Origin: Betaproteobacteria bacterium Ga0077532
Lineage (GTDB): Bacteria; Pseudomonadota; Gammaproteobacteria; Burkholderiales; Ga0077523
Assembly: GCA_001464895.1 (NCBI GenBank)
Contig: LNEE01000037.1
Span: 1-59,652, forward strand
DNA: 59,652 nucleotides
Reading direction: 5' to 3'
Both the position numbers and the translations under genes were made by a program. The notes under the pieces were generated by a model, which saw nothing but the letters and a program-made list of their open reading frames with translations, did no database searches and was not told where the DNA came from. Below, one piece after another: positions 9,467-18,015 of the stretch. Each line of letters begins with the position of its first letter. The stretch's first letter is position 1.

Positions 9467-10159
9467 ATGCCCCTGCCGCTCAAGACCATGGACTGGCTGG
9501 CGCTCTCCTGGTTCTTCGTCTTCTGGATCGGCTACGTCCGCTTCGCGCGCTGGTACGCGAGGCGGGTCCCCAGTCTCGTGATGCGCATGACGAGCCTGCG
9601 CAAGCACTGGATGACCGAGGTCGTGACCCGCGAGGTCCGCATCGGCGACATCAACATCCTCGCGAACCTCTCGAACGGATCCACGTTCTTCGCCTCCACC
9701 ACGCTGCTGATTCTCGGCGGTCTGCTCGCACTCCTCGGCACCACCGACAAGATCGCGATGGTCGTGATGGAACTGCCCTTCAGCCGGCAGGCTGCCGGCA
9801 CCGATCGCTTCTGGGACATCAAGATCCTCCTGCTCATCGGCATCTTCACGTTCGCCTTCTTCAAGTTCACGTGGTCCCTGCGCCTCTATCATTTCTGCTC
9901 GGTGATGGTGGGTGGCTCCCCACCCATCGAGGCGCCGTCGGAACGCAAGGAGGACTTCATCCAGCACGCCGCCGCGACCGCCGGACTCGCCGCCGACAGC
10001 TTCAACAACGGTCTGCGCGCCTACTACTTCGGGCTCGCTGCGCTGATGTGGTTCATCAACCCGTGGACTTGGATGGTCGCGACGAGCTGGGTCGTGCTGA
10101 TCCTGTACCTGCGCGAGTTCCGGTCGGACGCGCTCAAGACCTTGTCGCGCAGCCTCTGA
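9467..10159 (+). CDS. DUF599 family membrane protein
   Basis: This 230-residue inner-membrane protein has four predicted helices. The first is DWLALSWFFVFWIGYVRFA, near residues 9-27; others lie near 75-90, 110-130 and 185-215. It carries the DUF599 hallmarks RKHWM, ILANLSNGSTFFASTTLLILGG and FNNGLRAYYFGLAALMWF. No biochemical function is established for the family. It follows the FIST gene by 52 bp on the same strand and may share its transcript. Confidence 0.85.
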   Translation: MPLPLKTMDWLALSWFFVFWIGYVRFARWYARRVPSLVMRMTSLRKHWMTEVVTREVRIGDINILANLSNGSTFFASTTLLILGGLLALLGTTDKIAMVVMELPFSRQAAGTDRFWDIKILLLIGIFTFAFFKFTWSLRLYHFCSVMVGGSPPIEAPSERKEDFIQHAAATAGLAADSFNNGLRAYYFGLAALMWFINPWTWMVATSWVVLILYLREFRSDALKTLSRSL

Positions 10160-10296
10160 GGGCAGTCCAGGCAGGGACTGCCTCACCGGCACACCCCCGT
10201 CTGTGCATGCCGTCCGGGTTACCATCGCGCCCACACGCCGCGACGGCCCTGTCGGGGCTGCGCCCGTCATCGGGCCCACTCGGGATTCTCGCCACC

Positions 10297-11877
10297 ATGC
10301 CCATCGATCGCACTCGCTATGCGCAACTCGTCGACGCCGTCGCAGCTCTCCACGGCGAGACCGACACCGCCCGCATCGATGCCTGGCAGCAGCGCCTCGC
10401 ATGGAGCTACGACGACTTCATCGCGCTCGAGAACGCCCTCCCGGCGGCCGAGCCCATCGTCTCACCGCCCGTGCCGCAGGCCGGGACGGCACTGCAGCGG
10501 CTTCCGCAGGCGTCGTGGCAGCGGGAGGGCATAGCGGAGACGGCCCGCGACGTCCGTGCAGGCCGCACCCGCGCCACCGAGATCGCCGATGCCGCGCTGG
10601 AGACCGCGCGCGCCTGGCGCCACGCGAACATGTTCACGGCGCTCGACGTCGACGACGTCACTGCGCAGGCCGAGGCCATCGACGCACAGATCGCGCGGCG
10701 CATGGATCCAGGTCCGCTGGCGGGCGTGCCGATCGCGATCAAGGACCTCATGGCCGTCCGCGGCTACCGCATGACCGGCGGCACGCTCGCCAGGGAACCC
10801 CGGCTGATGGATCGCGATGCGCCCGTCGTGGCGCGACTGCGCAGCGCCGGCGCGGTCATCTTCGGCACCACCAACCTGCACGAACTCGCCTTCGGCGTGA
10901 CGAGCGCGAACCCGCACTTCGGCACAGTGCTGAATCCGCGCTTCCCGGAGCGCATCCCCGGCGGCTCCAGCGGTGGTTCGGGTGCGGCGGTGGCCGCGGG
11001 GATCGTGCCCGTTGCCATCGGCACCGACACCGGCGGATCGATCCGCATCCCGGCCGCGTGCTGCGGCATCGTCGGATTCAAGCCCAGCTACGGTGCCGTC
11101 GACCGCACGGACGTGCTTCCACTCGCGTGGTCGCTCGACCACGTCGGCCCGCTCGCCCGTACAGTCGACGATGCCGCCACTGCCTTCGAAGTGATGGCCG
11201 GTCTGCCGGAAGGCGTGACCGGAGGCATGCCCAGCCGCCCGCCGTCGTTCGTGTGCCTGCGGGGCACCTTCGCGGAGGCGGTGGAGAACGGTATCGCCCA
11301 GCGCATGGACGAACTGGAGGCCACGTGGCGAAGCGCTGGCGCCCGGGTCACGGCGACGGCGGTCGACGCGCTGGCGATGGCCGGTGGCGCGCAGTTCGTG
11401 ACGATCGGAACGGAGGCCGCGGCCGCGAACGCCGACATCATGGCGGCAGCCCGCATCCGACTGGGAGAGGACGTCCGCCTGCGTTTCGAGATCGCACGGT
11501 GCTTTCCGGCGACCGCCTACGTGAAGGCGCAGCGCATCCGCACCGAGGTGCGCGATGCCCTGCTGGAGGCGCTCGGCGACGCCGACGTCCTCATCACCCC
11601 GACGCTGCCCTGTGCACCGCCGCCCGTCGGCCAGGCCGTCGTGAGCATCGGCGGACGGACGCTGCCTGCGGCCGCGATGCTCACCCGCTTCACGTCGCCC
11701 TTCAACATGACCGGCCTCCCGGCGCTGTCGCTCGCCTGCGGGTTCGACACCGAGGGATTGCCCGTGAGCGTGCAGATCATCGGCCGGCCGGGCGAGGACG
11801 CCCGCGTGCTCGCGGCGGGCCGCTGGGTGGAACGCATGCTTCCCTCGCACCACGTGCATGTCGACACCGCCCTCTGA
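10297..11877 (+). CDS. amidase-signature family amidohydrolase
   Basis: This 526-residue enzyme belongs to the amidase-signature family (GatA/AtzF/FAAH type). The Ser-cisSer-Lys triad is visible: Lys149 in PIAIKDLMAVRG, Ser224 in GGSSGGSGAAVA and Ser248 in GTDTGGSIRIPAA. It should hydrolyse a carboxamide or a related small amide in the cytoplasm. A family-atypical N-terminal extension of about 75 residues precedes the catalytic domain. It is not a GatA of the tRNA amidotransferase, because gatB and gatC are not adjacent. The methyltransferase gene starts 20 bases before its stop. Confidence 0.9.
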   Translation: MPIDRTRYAQLVDAVAALHGETDTARIDAWQQRLAWSYDDFIALENALPAAEPIVSPPVPQAGTALQRLPQASWQREGIAETARDVRAGRTRATEIADAALETARAWRHANMFTALDVDDVTAQAEAIDAQIARRMDPGPLAGVPIAIKDLMAVRGYRMTGGTLAREPRLMDRDAPVVARLRSAGAVIFGTTNLHELAFGVTSANPHFGTVLNPRFPERIPGGSSGGSGAAVAAGIVPVAIGTDTGGSIRIPAACCGIVGFKPSYGAVDRTDVLPLAWSLDHVGPLARTVDDAATAFEVMAGLPEGVTGGMPSRPPSFVCLRGTFAEAVENGIAQRMDELEATWRSAGARVTATAVDALAMAGGAQFVTIGTEAAAANADIMAAARIRLGEDVRLRFEIARCFPATAYVKAQRIRTEVRDALLEALGDADVLITPTLPCAPPPVGQAVVSIGGRTLPAAAMLTRFTSPFNMTGLPALSLACGFDTEGLPVSVQIIGRPGEDARVLAAGRWVERMLPSHHVHVDTAL

Positions 11878-12667
11878 AACCCTGTTCGCCGACGACGCGG
11901 CCGCCCGCCGTGTCGAGGCGCTCTACCGGACGCCGGACATCGTCGCGCAGCGCGCGGCGATACGCGCCAACCTGGCGCTGGTGCCAGGCGAGCGCGTGCT
12001 GGACGTGGGCTGCGGCCCGGGGCTCCTGTGCGCCGAGATGGCGGAGACGGTGGGCACCGCCGGCGAGGTGGTCGGCATCGACACGGCGGACAGCATGTTG
12101 CGCATCGCCGGGCAGAACGGGAGCGGGCTCCGCCAGATGTCCGTCCGGTCAGGCGAGGCCACGTCGCTGCCCGCCGACAACGGCGCATTCGACGCCGTCG
12201 TCTGCACCCAGGTGCTGGAATACGTTCCCGACGTCACCGCCGCGCTCGCCGAATTCAGGCGGGTCCTGCGCCCGGGCGGCAGACTTCTTCTGGTCGACAC
12301 CGACTGGGCGTCGTGCGTATGGGCGTCCGCCGACGACGCCCGGATGCGCCGCATCATCGCCGCGTGGGATGCCCATTGCCCGCATCCGCAACTGCCACGG
12401 ACGCTGCCGACCCTGCTCGCCGCGGCTGGATTCGACCTGGTGCACGTGGAGGCCCTGCCCTTGCTTTCGGTACGACGGAGCGAGAACACGTACTGCGCGG
12501 GCATGACGGACGTGATCGCGCGGTTCGTCGTACGAAGCGGCGGGGTCGCCCCCGAAGAGGCCGCGGCCTGGCGCGACGATCTTGCGCGACGGGAAGCGGA
12601 AGGAACGACGTTCTTCAGCCTGTCCCGCTTCATGTTTCTCGCCCGATGCGAAGGCGGAGGACGCTGA
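11858..12667 (+). CDS. class I SAM-dependent methyltransferase
   Basis: The 269-residue protein has a Rossmann methyltransferase fold of the UbiE/Methyltransf_11 type. Motif I is VLDVGCGPGLLC at about residues 47-58, the acidic loop is VVGIDTADSML, and post motifs are FDAVVCTQVLEYVPD and RVLRPGGRLLLVD. The substrate is unknown. It overlaps the amidase gene by 20 bases, so the two are translated together. No membrane segment or signal peptide is seen. Confidence 0.88.
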   Translation: MSTPPSETLFADDAAARRVEALYRTPDIVAQRAAIRANLALVPGERVLDVGCGPGLLCAEMAETVGTAGEVVGIDTADSMLRIAGQNGSGLRQMSVRSGEATSLPADNGAFDAVVCTQVLEYVPDVTAALAEFRRVLRPGGRLLLVDTDWASCVWASADDARMRRIIAAWDAHCPHPQLPRTLPTLLAAAGFDLVHVEALPLLSVRRSENTYCAGMTDVIARFVVRSGGVAPEEAAAWRDDLARREAEGTTFFSLSRFMFLARCEGGGR

Positions 12668-12775
12668 TCCGCTTAACTTTCCCGGCGCTGCCGGTTACGC
12701 TTCCACGCTAATTCGCGATAGACGAGATCGCGCTGCATCGCGCCGGGTCGCACCGTCCGCCGCCGATCGTTTTCC

Positions 12776-12792
12776 AAGGAGTCGAACGACTC
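12776..12792 (+). promoter_or_regulatory. ribosome binding site partly inside a small hairpin before 12793
   Basis: AAGGAG at 12776-12781 is a strong Shine-Dalgarno sequence. Its last three bases form the left arm of the inverted repeat GAGTCGAACGACTC (12779-12792), which ends directly before the ATG. A short hairpin here could shield the ribosome binding site or bring it closer to the start codon. The stem is only five to six base pairs, so a regulatory role is speculative. Confidence 0.35.
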
Positions 12793-13203
12793 ATGACTGC
12801 ACCAAGGGTTTGGCTGGGCACCGACGGCATCGTGCACGTGGACTACTCCGCCGTGGGCGTCCTCACGTTGGCGGCGGTGAAGGCGGAGTTCGAGTTCCGT
12901 CGCGCGCTCGTCGCAGGCAAGCAGCGTGTGATGGCGCGGCTGCCGGGGATCTGGCGCGTGGACGTCGAGGCTGCGACGTTCCTGGCGTCGTCTGAGGTGA
13001 CGCGCCACACGCTGGCGGAGGCCGGGGTCGTGCAATCGAGCCTGGGCATCGCAGCGCTGCGGGTGTTCGAGCTGTATCACCCGCCGCCCTTCCCGTTCCG
13101 CATCTTCGCGTCCGAGGAGGACGCCCAGGAATGGCTCGCGGGGTTCGACGAGACGGCAGAGCCCTACGAACCCGAGCCCCCCACGCTGAGGACCTACTGG
13201 TGA
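12793..13203 (+). CDS. small STAS/SpoIIAA-like protein (hypothetical)
   Basis: The 136-residue soluble protein has the pattern of short STAS-like proteins. It has a beta-rich start (VWLGTDGIVHVDYSAVGVLTLAAVKAEFEF), a central VMARLPGIWRVDVEAATFLASSEVTRHT block, then a buried strand and helix ending in FRIFASEEDAQEWLAGF. Similar small proteins (DUF7793-type) are uncharacterised. I cannot name its partner. Its stop overlaps the aldolase gene's start as GTGA, so the two are translationally coupled, although a functional link to the aldolase is not obvious. Confidence 0.6.
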   Translation: MTAPRVWLGTDGIVHVDYSAVGVLTLAAVKAEFEFRRALVAGKQRVMARLPGIWRVDVEAATFLASSEVTRHTLAEAGVVQSSLGIAALRVFELYHPPPFPFRIFASEEDAQEWLAGFDETAEPYEPEPPTLRTYW

Positions 13204-13952
13204 CCCTGTCGTTCCGCCATCGCCTGAAGGAGGGGCGCCCGCTGATGGGGGCCCTGCTCCAGATCCCGCTGCCCGAGGTGGCCGAGATCTACGCCACTGC
13301 CGGCTACGACTGGCTCTTCGTCGACCTGGAGCACTCCCCGATGGACGCGCGCCAGGCACTCGACATCCTGGTGGCCGTCGACACCCGGGTCCCGTGCGTG
13401 GTTCGGGTGCCGTGGAACGACGAGGCCCACATCAAGAAGGCGCTCGACATCGGCGCCACCGGCATCATCGTGCCGCTGGTGAACAACGCAGAGGACGCCC
13501 GGCTGGCCGTGGGCCGCTGCAAGTATCCGCCGCAGGGCGTCCGCAGCGTCGGCATCACCCGCGCCCAGCGGTTCGATCTCGACTTCGACGACTACATGCG
13601 GCGCGCGAACGACGAGGTGGCCGTCATCGTCCAGATCGAGCACGTGGAAGCCGCCCGCAACATCGATGCGATCCTCGACGTGCCCGGCATCGACGGCGTG
13701 TTCGTGGGGCCCTTCGATCTGTCGGGGAGCATGGACAAGCCCGGCAAGATCAACGACCCGGAGGTGCAGCAGGCCATCCGCGACATCATCCGCGCCTGCG
13801 AGAAGCGGGACATCGCGCGCTGCATCTACGCGCACACACCCGCCCACGCCAAGACCTACCTCGAACAGGGCTACCGGGTGATCGGGTTGTGCACCGACTA
13901 CATCACCCTCGCGCGCGCCGCGGTCGCGGCGTTGAAGGAAGTCCGCGGGTAG
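13200..13952 (+). CDS. HpcH/HpaI-family class II aldolase
   Basis: The 250-residue enzyme belongs to the HpcH/HpaI (2,4-dihydroxyhept-2-enedioate or 2-keto-3-deoxy-sugar acid) aldolase family, which cleaves or forms C-C bonds with pyruvate and a divalent metal. Visible landmarks are WLFVDLEHSPMD, GATGIIVPLVN, the metal-binding Glu in VQIEHVEA and the Asp in VFVGPFDLSGS. I chose GTG 13200, which overlaps the upstream stop (GTGA) and gives the family start MTLSFRHRLKEG; the frame upstream is only a shadow of the previous gene. The true substrate is unknown. The convergent gene at 13990 is a possible partner in ketoacid catabolism. Confidence 0.9.
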   Translation: MTLSFRHRLKEGRPLMGALLQIPLPEVAEIYATAGYDWLFVDLEHSPMDARQALDILVAVDTRVPCVVRVPWNDEAHIKKALDIGATGIIVPLVNNAEDARLAVGRCKYPPQGVRSVGITRAQRFDLDFDDYMRRANDEVAVIVQIEHVEAARNIDAILDVPGIDGVFVGPFDLSGSMDKPGKINDPEVQQAIRDIIRACEKRDIARCIYAHTPAHAKTYLEQGYRVIGLCTDYITLARAAVAALKEVRG

Positions 13953-13989
13953 GCGATCCGCACGGGAGGGTCGACCCGCCGGCCGTCCC

Positions 13990-14769
13990 TCACGCCACCA
14001 GCACGATCTCGGTCGATCCGATGCCGTCGACGGTGAACCGATACGTCTCGCCTGCTTTCGGGAAGCGTGTCGTCACCATGCTCCCCGTCGACACGATCTC
14101 GCCCGCATGCAACATCTCCCCCTGGGCCGACAGCCAGTTGGCCACCCATCGCAACGGTTCGAACGGATGTCCCAGCACGTCGCGTCCATGGCCCGCATCG
14201 ACCCGCTCGCCGTTCACCTCGACGACACCCTGCACGGCCGCGAGGTCGGGCCACGACTCGCAGAACTTGCCGAGCACGATGCCTTCGTTCCACGCGTTGT
14301 CGGCCACGAGCGACAGCATGTCCAGCGGATAGGGCGAATGGCGGTCGTCGATCACTTCGAAGGCCGGGGCCACCGCGTTCACCGCCGCGCCAACCTCCTC
14401 CAGCGTGTACGGACGATCGCGCGGCGGGAGGTCACGACCGAGGCGCACGCAGATCTCGAACTCGAGCCCGAGATGCACGATCTCCCCCAGCGAGCGCACG
14501 ATGCCCGAGTGCTGCCGGCGGCTCGCGAGCACCGCCCCCGCGACCGGATGATCGATGCTGCACATCTCCTGCATCCGCCGCGAGGTGAGGCCGATCTTCC
14601 AGCCCACGCGCGGCCCGTGTACCGGGATGAACCGGCGCACCAGTTCGCGCTGGATGGCGTAGGCGGCGTCGAGGTCGTGGGCACCGAAGTCGCGGGCGAA
14701 GGGAACGAGGCGGCGCAATTCGCGATGATCGCGGAACAGGCTGTCGGCGGCGGCGGCGGGATCGAACAT
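13990..14769 (-). CDS. 2-keto-4-pentenoate hydratase / fumarylacetoacetase-like protein
   Basis: This 259-residue protein resembles MhpD/HpaH hydratases of the FAH superfamily. It has VGWKIGLTSRRMQ, the metal-site region LGLEFEICVRLGRDL with its acidic residues, and AFEVIDDRHSPYPLDMLSLVADNAWNEGIVLG. In meta-cleavage pathways such an enzyme produces a 4-hydroxy-2-ketoacid that an HpaI-type aldolase then cleaves. The aldolase at 13200 ends only 37 bp away, although it lies on the other strand. The start was set at ATG 14769; upstream codons are arginine/proline-rich and not family-like. Confidence 0.85.
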   Translation of the reverse strand: MFDPAAAADSLFRDHRELRRLVPFARDFGAHDLDAAYAIQRELVRRFIPVHGPRVGWKIGLTSRRMQEMCSIDHPVAGAVLASRRQHSGIVRSLGEIVHLGLEFEICVRLGRDLPPRDRPYTLEEVGAAVNAVAPAFEVIDDRHSPYPLDMLSLVADNAWNEGIVLGKFCESWPDLAAVQGVVEVNGERVDAGHGRDVLGHPFEPLRWVANWLSAQGEMLHAGEIVSTGSMVTTRFPKAGETYRFTVDGIGSTEIVLVA

Positions 14770-14861
14770 GGATGGCGTACTCCGGATCGGGAACGCTGCG
14801 ATCATAGCGGGCCGCGGGGGCGATGCCCCGGCCGGCTCGCCGCCATGCACGGCAATCCACG

Positions 14862-16832
14862 ATGACCGAAGCGCTCGACTGGCGCGATGGCCAGCCGTGG
14901 TCCCGTCGCTACGGCGACGTGTACTTCTCCCGCGAGGGCGGGCTCGCGCAGGCTCGACACGTGTTCCTCGCCGGCAATCGTTTGTCCGAGCGCTTCGCGG
15001 CCCTGCGACCCGACGGGCACTTCACGATCGCCGAAACGGGCTTCGGCACCGGACTCTCGTTCCTCGCGGCGTGGCAGCTCTTCGAGCAGGTCGCCCCGGC
15101 GTCCGCGCAATTGCACTTCCTCAGCACCGAACGTCATCCGCTCGACGCCGCACAGCTCGCTGCCGCGGCTGCGCTCTGGCCGGAGCTGGCCGGGCGGGCA
15201 GCCGCGCTGTGCGCACAGATGATCGCCCTGCCGCCCGGATGGCACCGGTGCCTGCTGGCCGGGGGACGGGTGCGGCTCACGCTGCTAGTCGGTAATGCGT
15301 GCGCGACGCTGGGCGACGTCACCGCCACCGTCGACGCGTGGTTCCTCGACGGCTTCACGCCCGACCGCAATCCGGAGATGTGGAGCGACGCGCTCCTCGC
15401 CCAGGTCGCGCGGCTCAGTCGCCCGGGTACCACCTGTGCGACCTGGGCATCCTCCGGCGGGGTCCGTCGCGGCCTGATCGCCGCGGGCTTCGCCGTCTCG
15501 CGGGCCCCGGGCTTCGGAACGAAATGGGAGATGCTGCGGGGCGAGTTCTCGCGCGGGGCGGCGTCACCCGCCTGCGCACCGTGGCTGCGCCGTGCCACTG
15601 CGATGCCGGATGCACGCGATGCCATCGTGATCGGTGGCGGGCTCGCCGGGACGGCCGCCGCCGCGAGCCTCGCCGCGCGCGGACTCGACGTGACACTGCT
15701 CGACCGCAGGCCCGCGCTGGCCGCCGAAGCCTCGGGCAACGCGCAGGGCGTGCTCTACATCAAGCCCTCGGCGCACGGGACACCGCTCACCGGTCTGTCG
15801 CTGTCGGGCCTCGCCTTCACGCGCCGCGAACTGGAACGACGCCTCCCGGCGGACGGCCGTGCGTGGGCCGACTGCGGCGTGCTCGCCCTCGCCCACGATG
15901 CCGCGGAAGCGGACCGTCAGACGGCACTCGCTGCGCTCGGTTGGCCAGCCGGATTCATGCGCGCCGTCGGGGCCGCCGAGGCAACGGCGCTCGCTGGCGT
16001 CGCGCTGTCGTCCAGCGGGCTCTTCTACGGCTCGGCCGGATGGGCGCATCCGCCGGCGTTGTGCGCGGCGCTCGCCGACCATGCACGGATCACGACCCGC
16101 TTCGATGCCGAAGTCGGCGGGCTGCACCGCACTGCGGACGGTCGCTGGCGCGTGGCCATGTCGGACGGGACGACGATCGAGGCGGCCGTGGTCATCGTCG
16201 CGGGTGGATTCGACACCGCGCGACTGCCGCTGCTCGCACACCTGCCGCTGAAGGCGATCCGCGGTCAGATCACGGGTGTGGTCGCCACACCGGATTCCGC
16301 CCGTCTCGCCACCGTCCTCTGCGGCGAAAGCTACGTGGCACCCGCCCGCGACGGCCGGCACTGGCTCGGCGCGACCTTCGACATCGGCGACACCGACACC
16401 CGCCGGCGTCCATCCGACGACCTCGCGAACGTCGAAGCGCTGCGCGCTCTGGCGCCTGCGCTCGCCACGGCGCTCGGCACCGAAGCATCCAATGTCGTGC
16501 AGCACGAAGGCCGCGCGGGCATCCGCTGCGTGACGCCCGACTACCTCCCGATCGTCGGCACCGTGGCAGACGCGAACCTGTTCAGCGATCGCTTCGCCTC
16601 CCTCGCGCGCGACGCGACGACGACCTTCGACACCGACGCACCGTGGTTGGACGGCCTCCTGGTCAGCACCGGTCATGGCTCGCGCGGGCTGGTCACCGCC
16701 CCGATCGCGGGCGAACTCATCGCATCGATGGTCACCGGCGAACCCCTGCCGCTGCCCGACCGCGTCGTGCAGGCGCTAGGCGCCGCGCGGTTCCTCGCGC
16801 GGGCGTTGAAGCGGGGGCGACCGATCAGCTGA
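14862..16832 (+). CDS. mnmC: bifunctional tRNA U34 modification enzyme MnmC
   Basis: The 656-residue protein fuses the two activities that turn cmnm5(s2)U34 into mnm5(s2)U34. The N-terminal methyltransferase (about 1-240) has TIAETGFGTGLSFLAAWQLF and VDAWFLDGFTPDRNPEMW. The C-terminal FAD-dependent DAO domain (about 250-656) begins with AIVIGGGLAGTAAAASLAARG, contains GNAQGVLYIKPS and ends with ISTGHGSRGL-type residues (VSTGHGSRGLVTAPIAGELIAS). The order and length are as in E. coli MnmC. ATG 14862 is preferred over an upstream in-frame start that adds 13 arginine-rich residues. Confidence 0.95.
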   Translation: MTEALDWRDGQPWSRRYGDVYFSREGGLAQARHVFLAGNRLSERFAALRPDGHFTIAETGFGTGLSFLAAWQLFEQVAPASAQLHFLSTERHPLDAAQLAAAAALWPELAGRAAALCAQMIALPPGWHRCLLAGGRVRLTLLVGNACATLGDVTATVDAWFLDGFTPDRNPEMWSDALLAQVARLSRPGTTCATWASSGGVRRGLIAAGFAVSRAPGFGTKWEMLRGEFSRGAASPACAPWLRRATAMPDARDAIVIGGGLAGTAAAASLAARGLDVTLLDRRPALAAEASGNAQGVLYIKPSAHGTPLTGLSLSGLAFTRRELERRLPADGRAWADCGVLALAHDAAEADRQTALAALGWPAGFMRAVGAAEATALAGVALSSSGLFYGSAGWAHPPALCAALADHARITTRFDAEVGGLHRTADGRWRVAMSDGTTIEAAVVIVAGGFDTARLPLLAHLPLKAIRGQITGVVATPDSARLATVLCGESYVAPARDGRHWLGATFDIGDTDTRRRPSDDLANVEALRALAPALATALGTEASNVVQHEGRAGIRCVTPDYLPIVGTVADANLFSDRFASLARDATTTFDTDAPWLDGLLVSTGHGSRGLVTAPIAGELIASMVTGEPLPLPDRVVQALGAARFLARALKRGRPIS

Positions 16833-16878
16833 GTCTGCGCGGTCGTCACGGCCCAGGGCCGTGCGGTACGATCGGGCC

Positions 16879-18015
16879 ATGACATCAAGCGACTTCATCG
16901 TGATCGGCGGCGGCATCGCCGGCGCCTCCGTGGCCTGGCACCTGGCCCATGACAACCGGGTGGTGGTGCTAGAGCGCGAATCGCAGCCCGGCTACCACAC
17001 CACAGGCCGCTCGGCAGCGCTCTTCGCGGAAAGCTACGGCACGGCGCAGGTGCGCGCGCTGACCCTGGCGAGCCGGGAGTTCTTCGAACATCCGCCCGCC
17101 GGGTTCACCGGTCATCCCATCCTCTCCGACCGCGGCGCACTCTTCGTCGCGGGGCCCGGACAGCAACCGCAGCTCGACGCGCTGTATGCCGAGATCGGCG
17201 CGCAGGGGGATGCCATCCATCGGGTGAGTGCCGACGAGATCATGGCCCGCGTGCCCGTGATGCGGGCGGCGTGGGTCACCGGCGGCATCGCGGATCCCCT
17301 GGCGGCGGACATGGACGTCCACGCGCTGCACCAGGGTTTCCTCCGCGGGCTCCGTGCCCTGGGTGGCACGCTCCGATGCGATGCAGAGGTGACGGCCATC
17401 GCACGGCACGGCGGGGCGTGGCGGGTGACCATCGCGGGCGGCGACACGTTCGAGGCTCCGGTCGTCATCAACGCGGCGGGTGCGTGGTGCGACGCCATCG
17501 CGGCCCTCGCGGGCGTGGCGCCGATCGGGCTCGTGCCCAAGCGCCGCACCGCCTTCACGTTCCCCGCCCCGGCGGGCTTCGACGTGCGCGCCTGGCCCAC
17601 CGTGATCGGCGTCGACGAGTCGTTCTATTTCAAGCCGGACGCAGGGCAGATGCTGGGGTCCCCGGCGAACGCGGACCCCGTCCCGCCGCAGGACGTGCAG
17701 CCGGAGGTGGAGGACGTCGCGACCGGCATCGACCGCATCGAGTGCGCGACGCACCTGTCGATCCGGCGCCCGTCGCGCACGTGGGCCGGGCTCCGGTCGT
17801 TCGTGGCCGACGGCGATCTCGTGGGCGGCTTCGATCCGGACGCTCCCGGGTTCTTCTGGTGCGCAGCTCAGGGCGGATACGGCATCCAGACGTGTCCGGC
17901 GATGTCCGAAGCCTGCGCATCCCTCGCGCAGGATCGCGGCCTGCCGGCGCGCCTCGCCGCCTTCGGACTCACCGCGGCCATGCTTTCGCCGGCGCGCCTC
18001 CGAGGAGTCGCTTGA
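16879..18015 (+). CDS. FAD-dependent oxidoreductase (DAO family)
   Basis: This 378-residue enzyme belongs to the D-amino-acid/glycine oxidase superfamily. The FAD dinucleotide-binding motif FIVIGGGIAGASVAWHL is at residues 6-22, followed by VVVLERESQPGYHTTGRSAALF. The adenine-binding VVINAAGAWCDAIAALAG lies in the middle, and the C-terminal FAD contact is FFWCAAQGGYGIQTCP. It probably oxidises a small amine or amino acid; the substrate is not readable. It has no signal peptide. Its stop overlaps the TTG start of pldA (TTGA), so the two are coupled despite unrelated roles. Confidence 0.88.
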   Translation: MTSSDFIVIGGGIAGASVAWHLAHDNRVVVLERESQPGYHTTGRSAALFAESYGTAQVRALTLASREFFEHPPAGFTGHPILSDRGALFVAGPGQQPQLDALYAEIGAQGDAIHRVSADEIMARVPVMRAAWVTGGIADPLAADMDVHALHQGFLRGLRALGGTLRCDAEVTAIARHGGAWRVTIAGGDTFEAPVVINAAGAWCDAIAALAGVAPIGLVPKRRTAFTFPAPAGFDVRAWPTVIGVDESFYFKPDAGQMLGSPANADPVPPQDVQPEVEDVATGIDRIECATHLSIRRPSRTWAGLRSFVADGDLVGGFDPDAPGFFWCAAQGGYGIQTCPAMSEACASLAQDRGLPARLAAFGLTAAMLSPARLRGVA

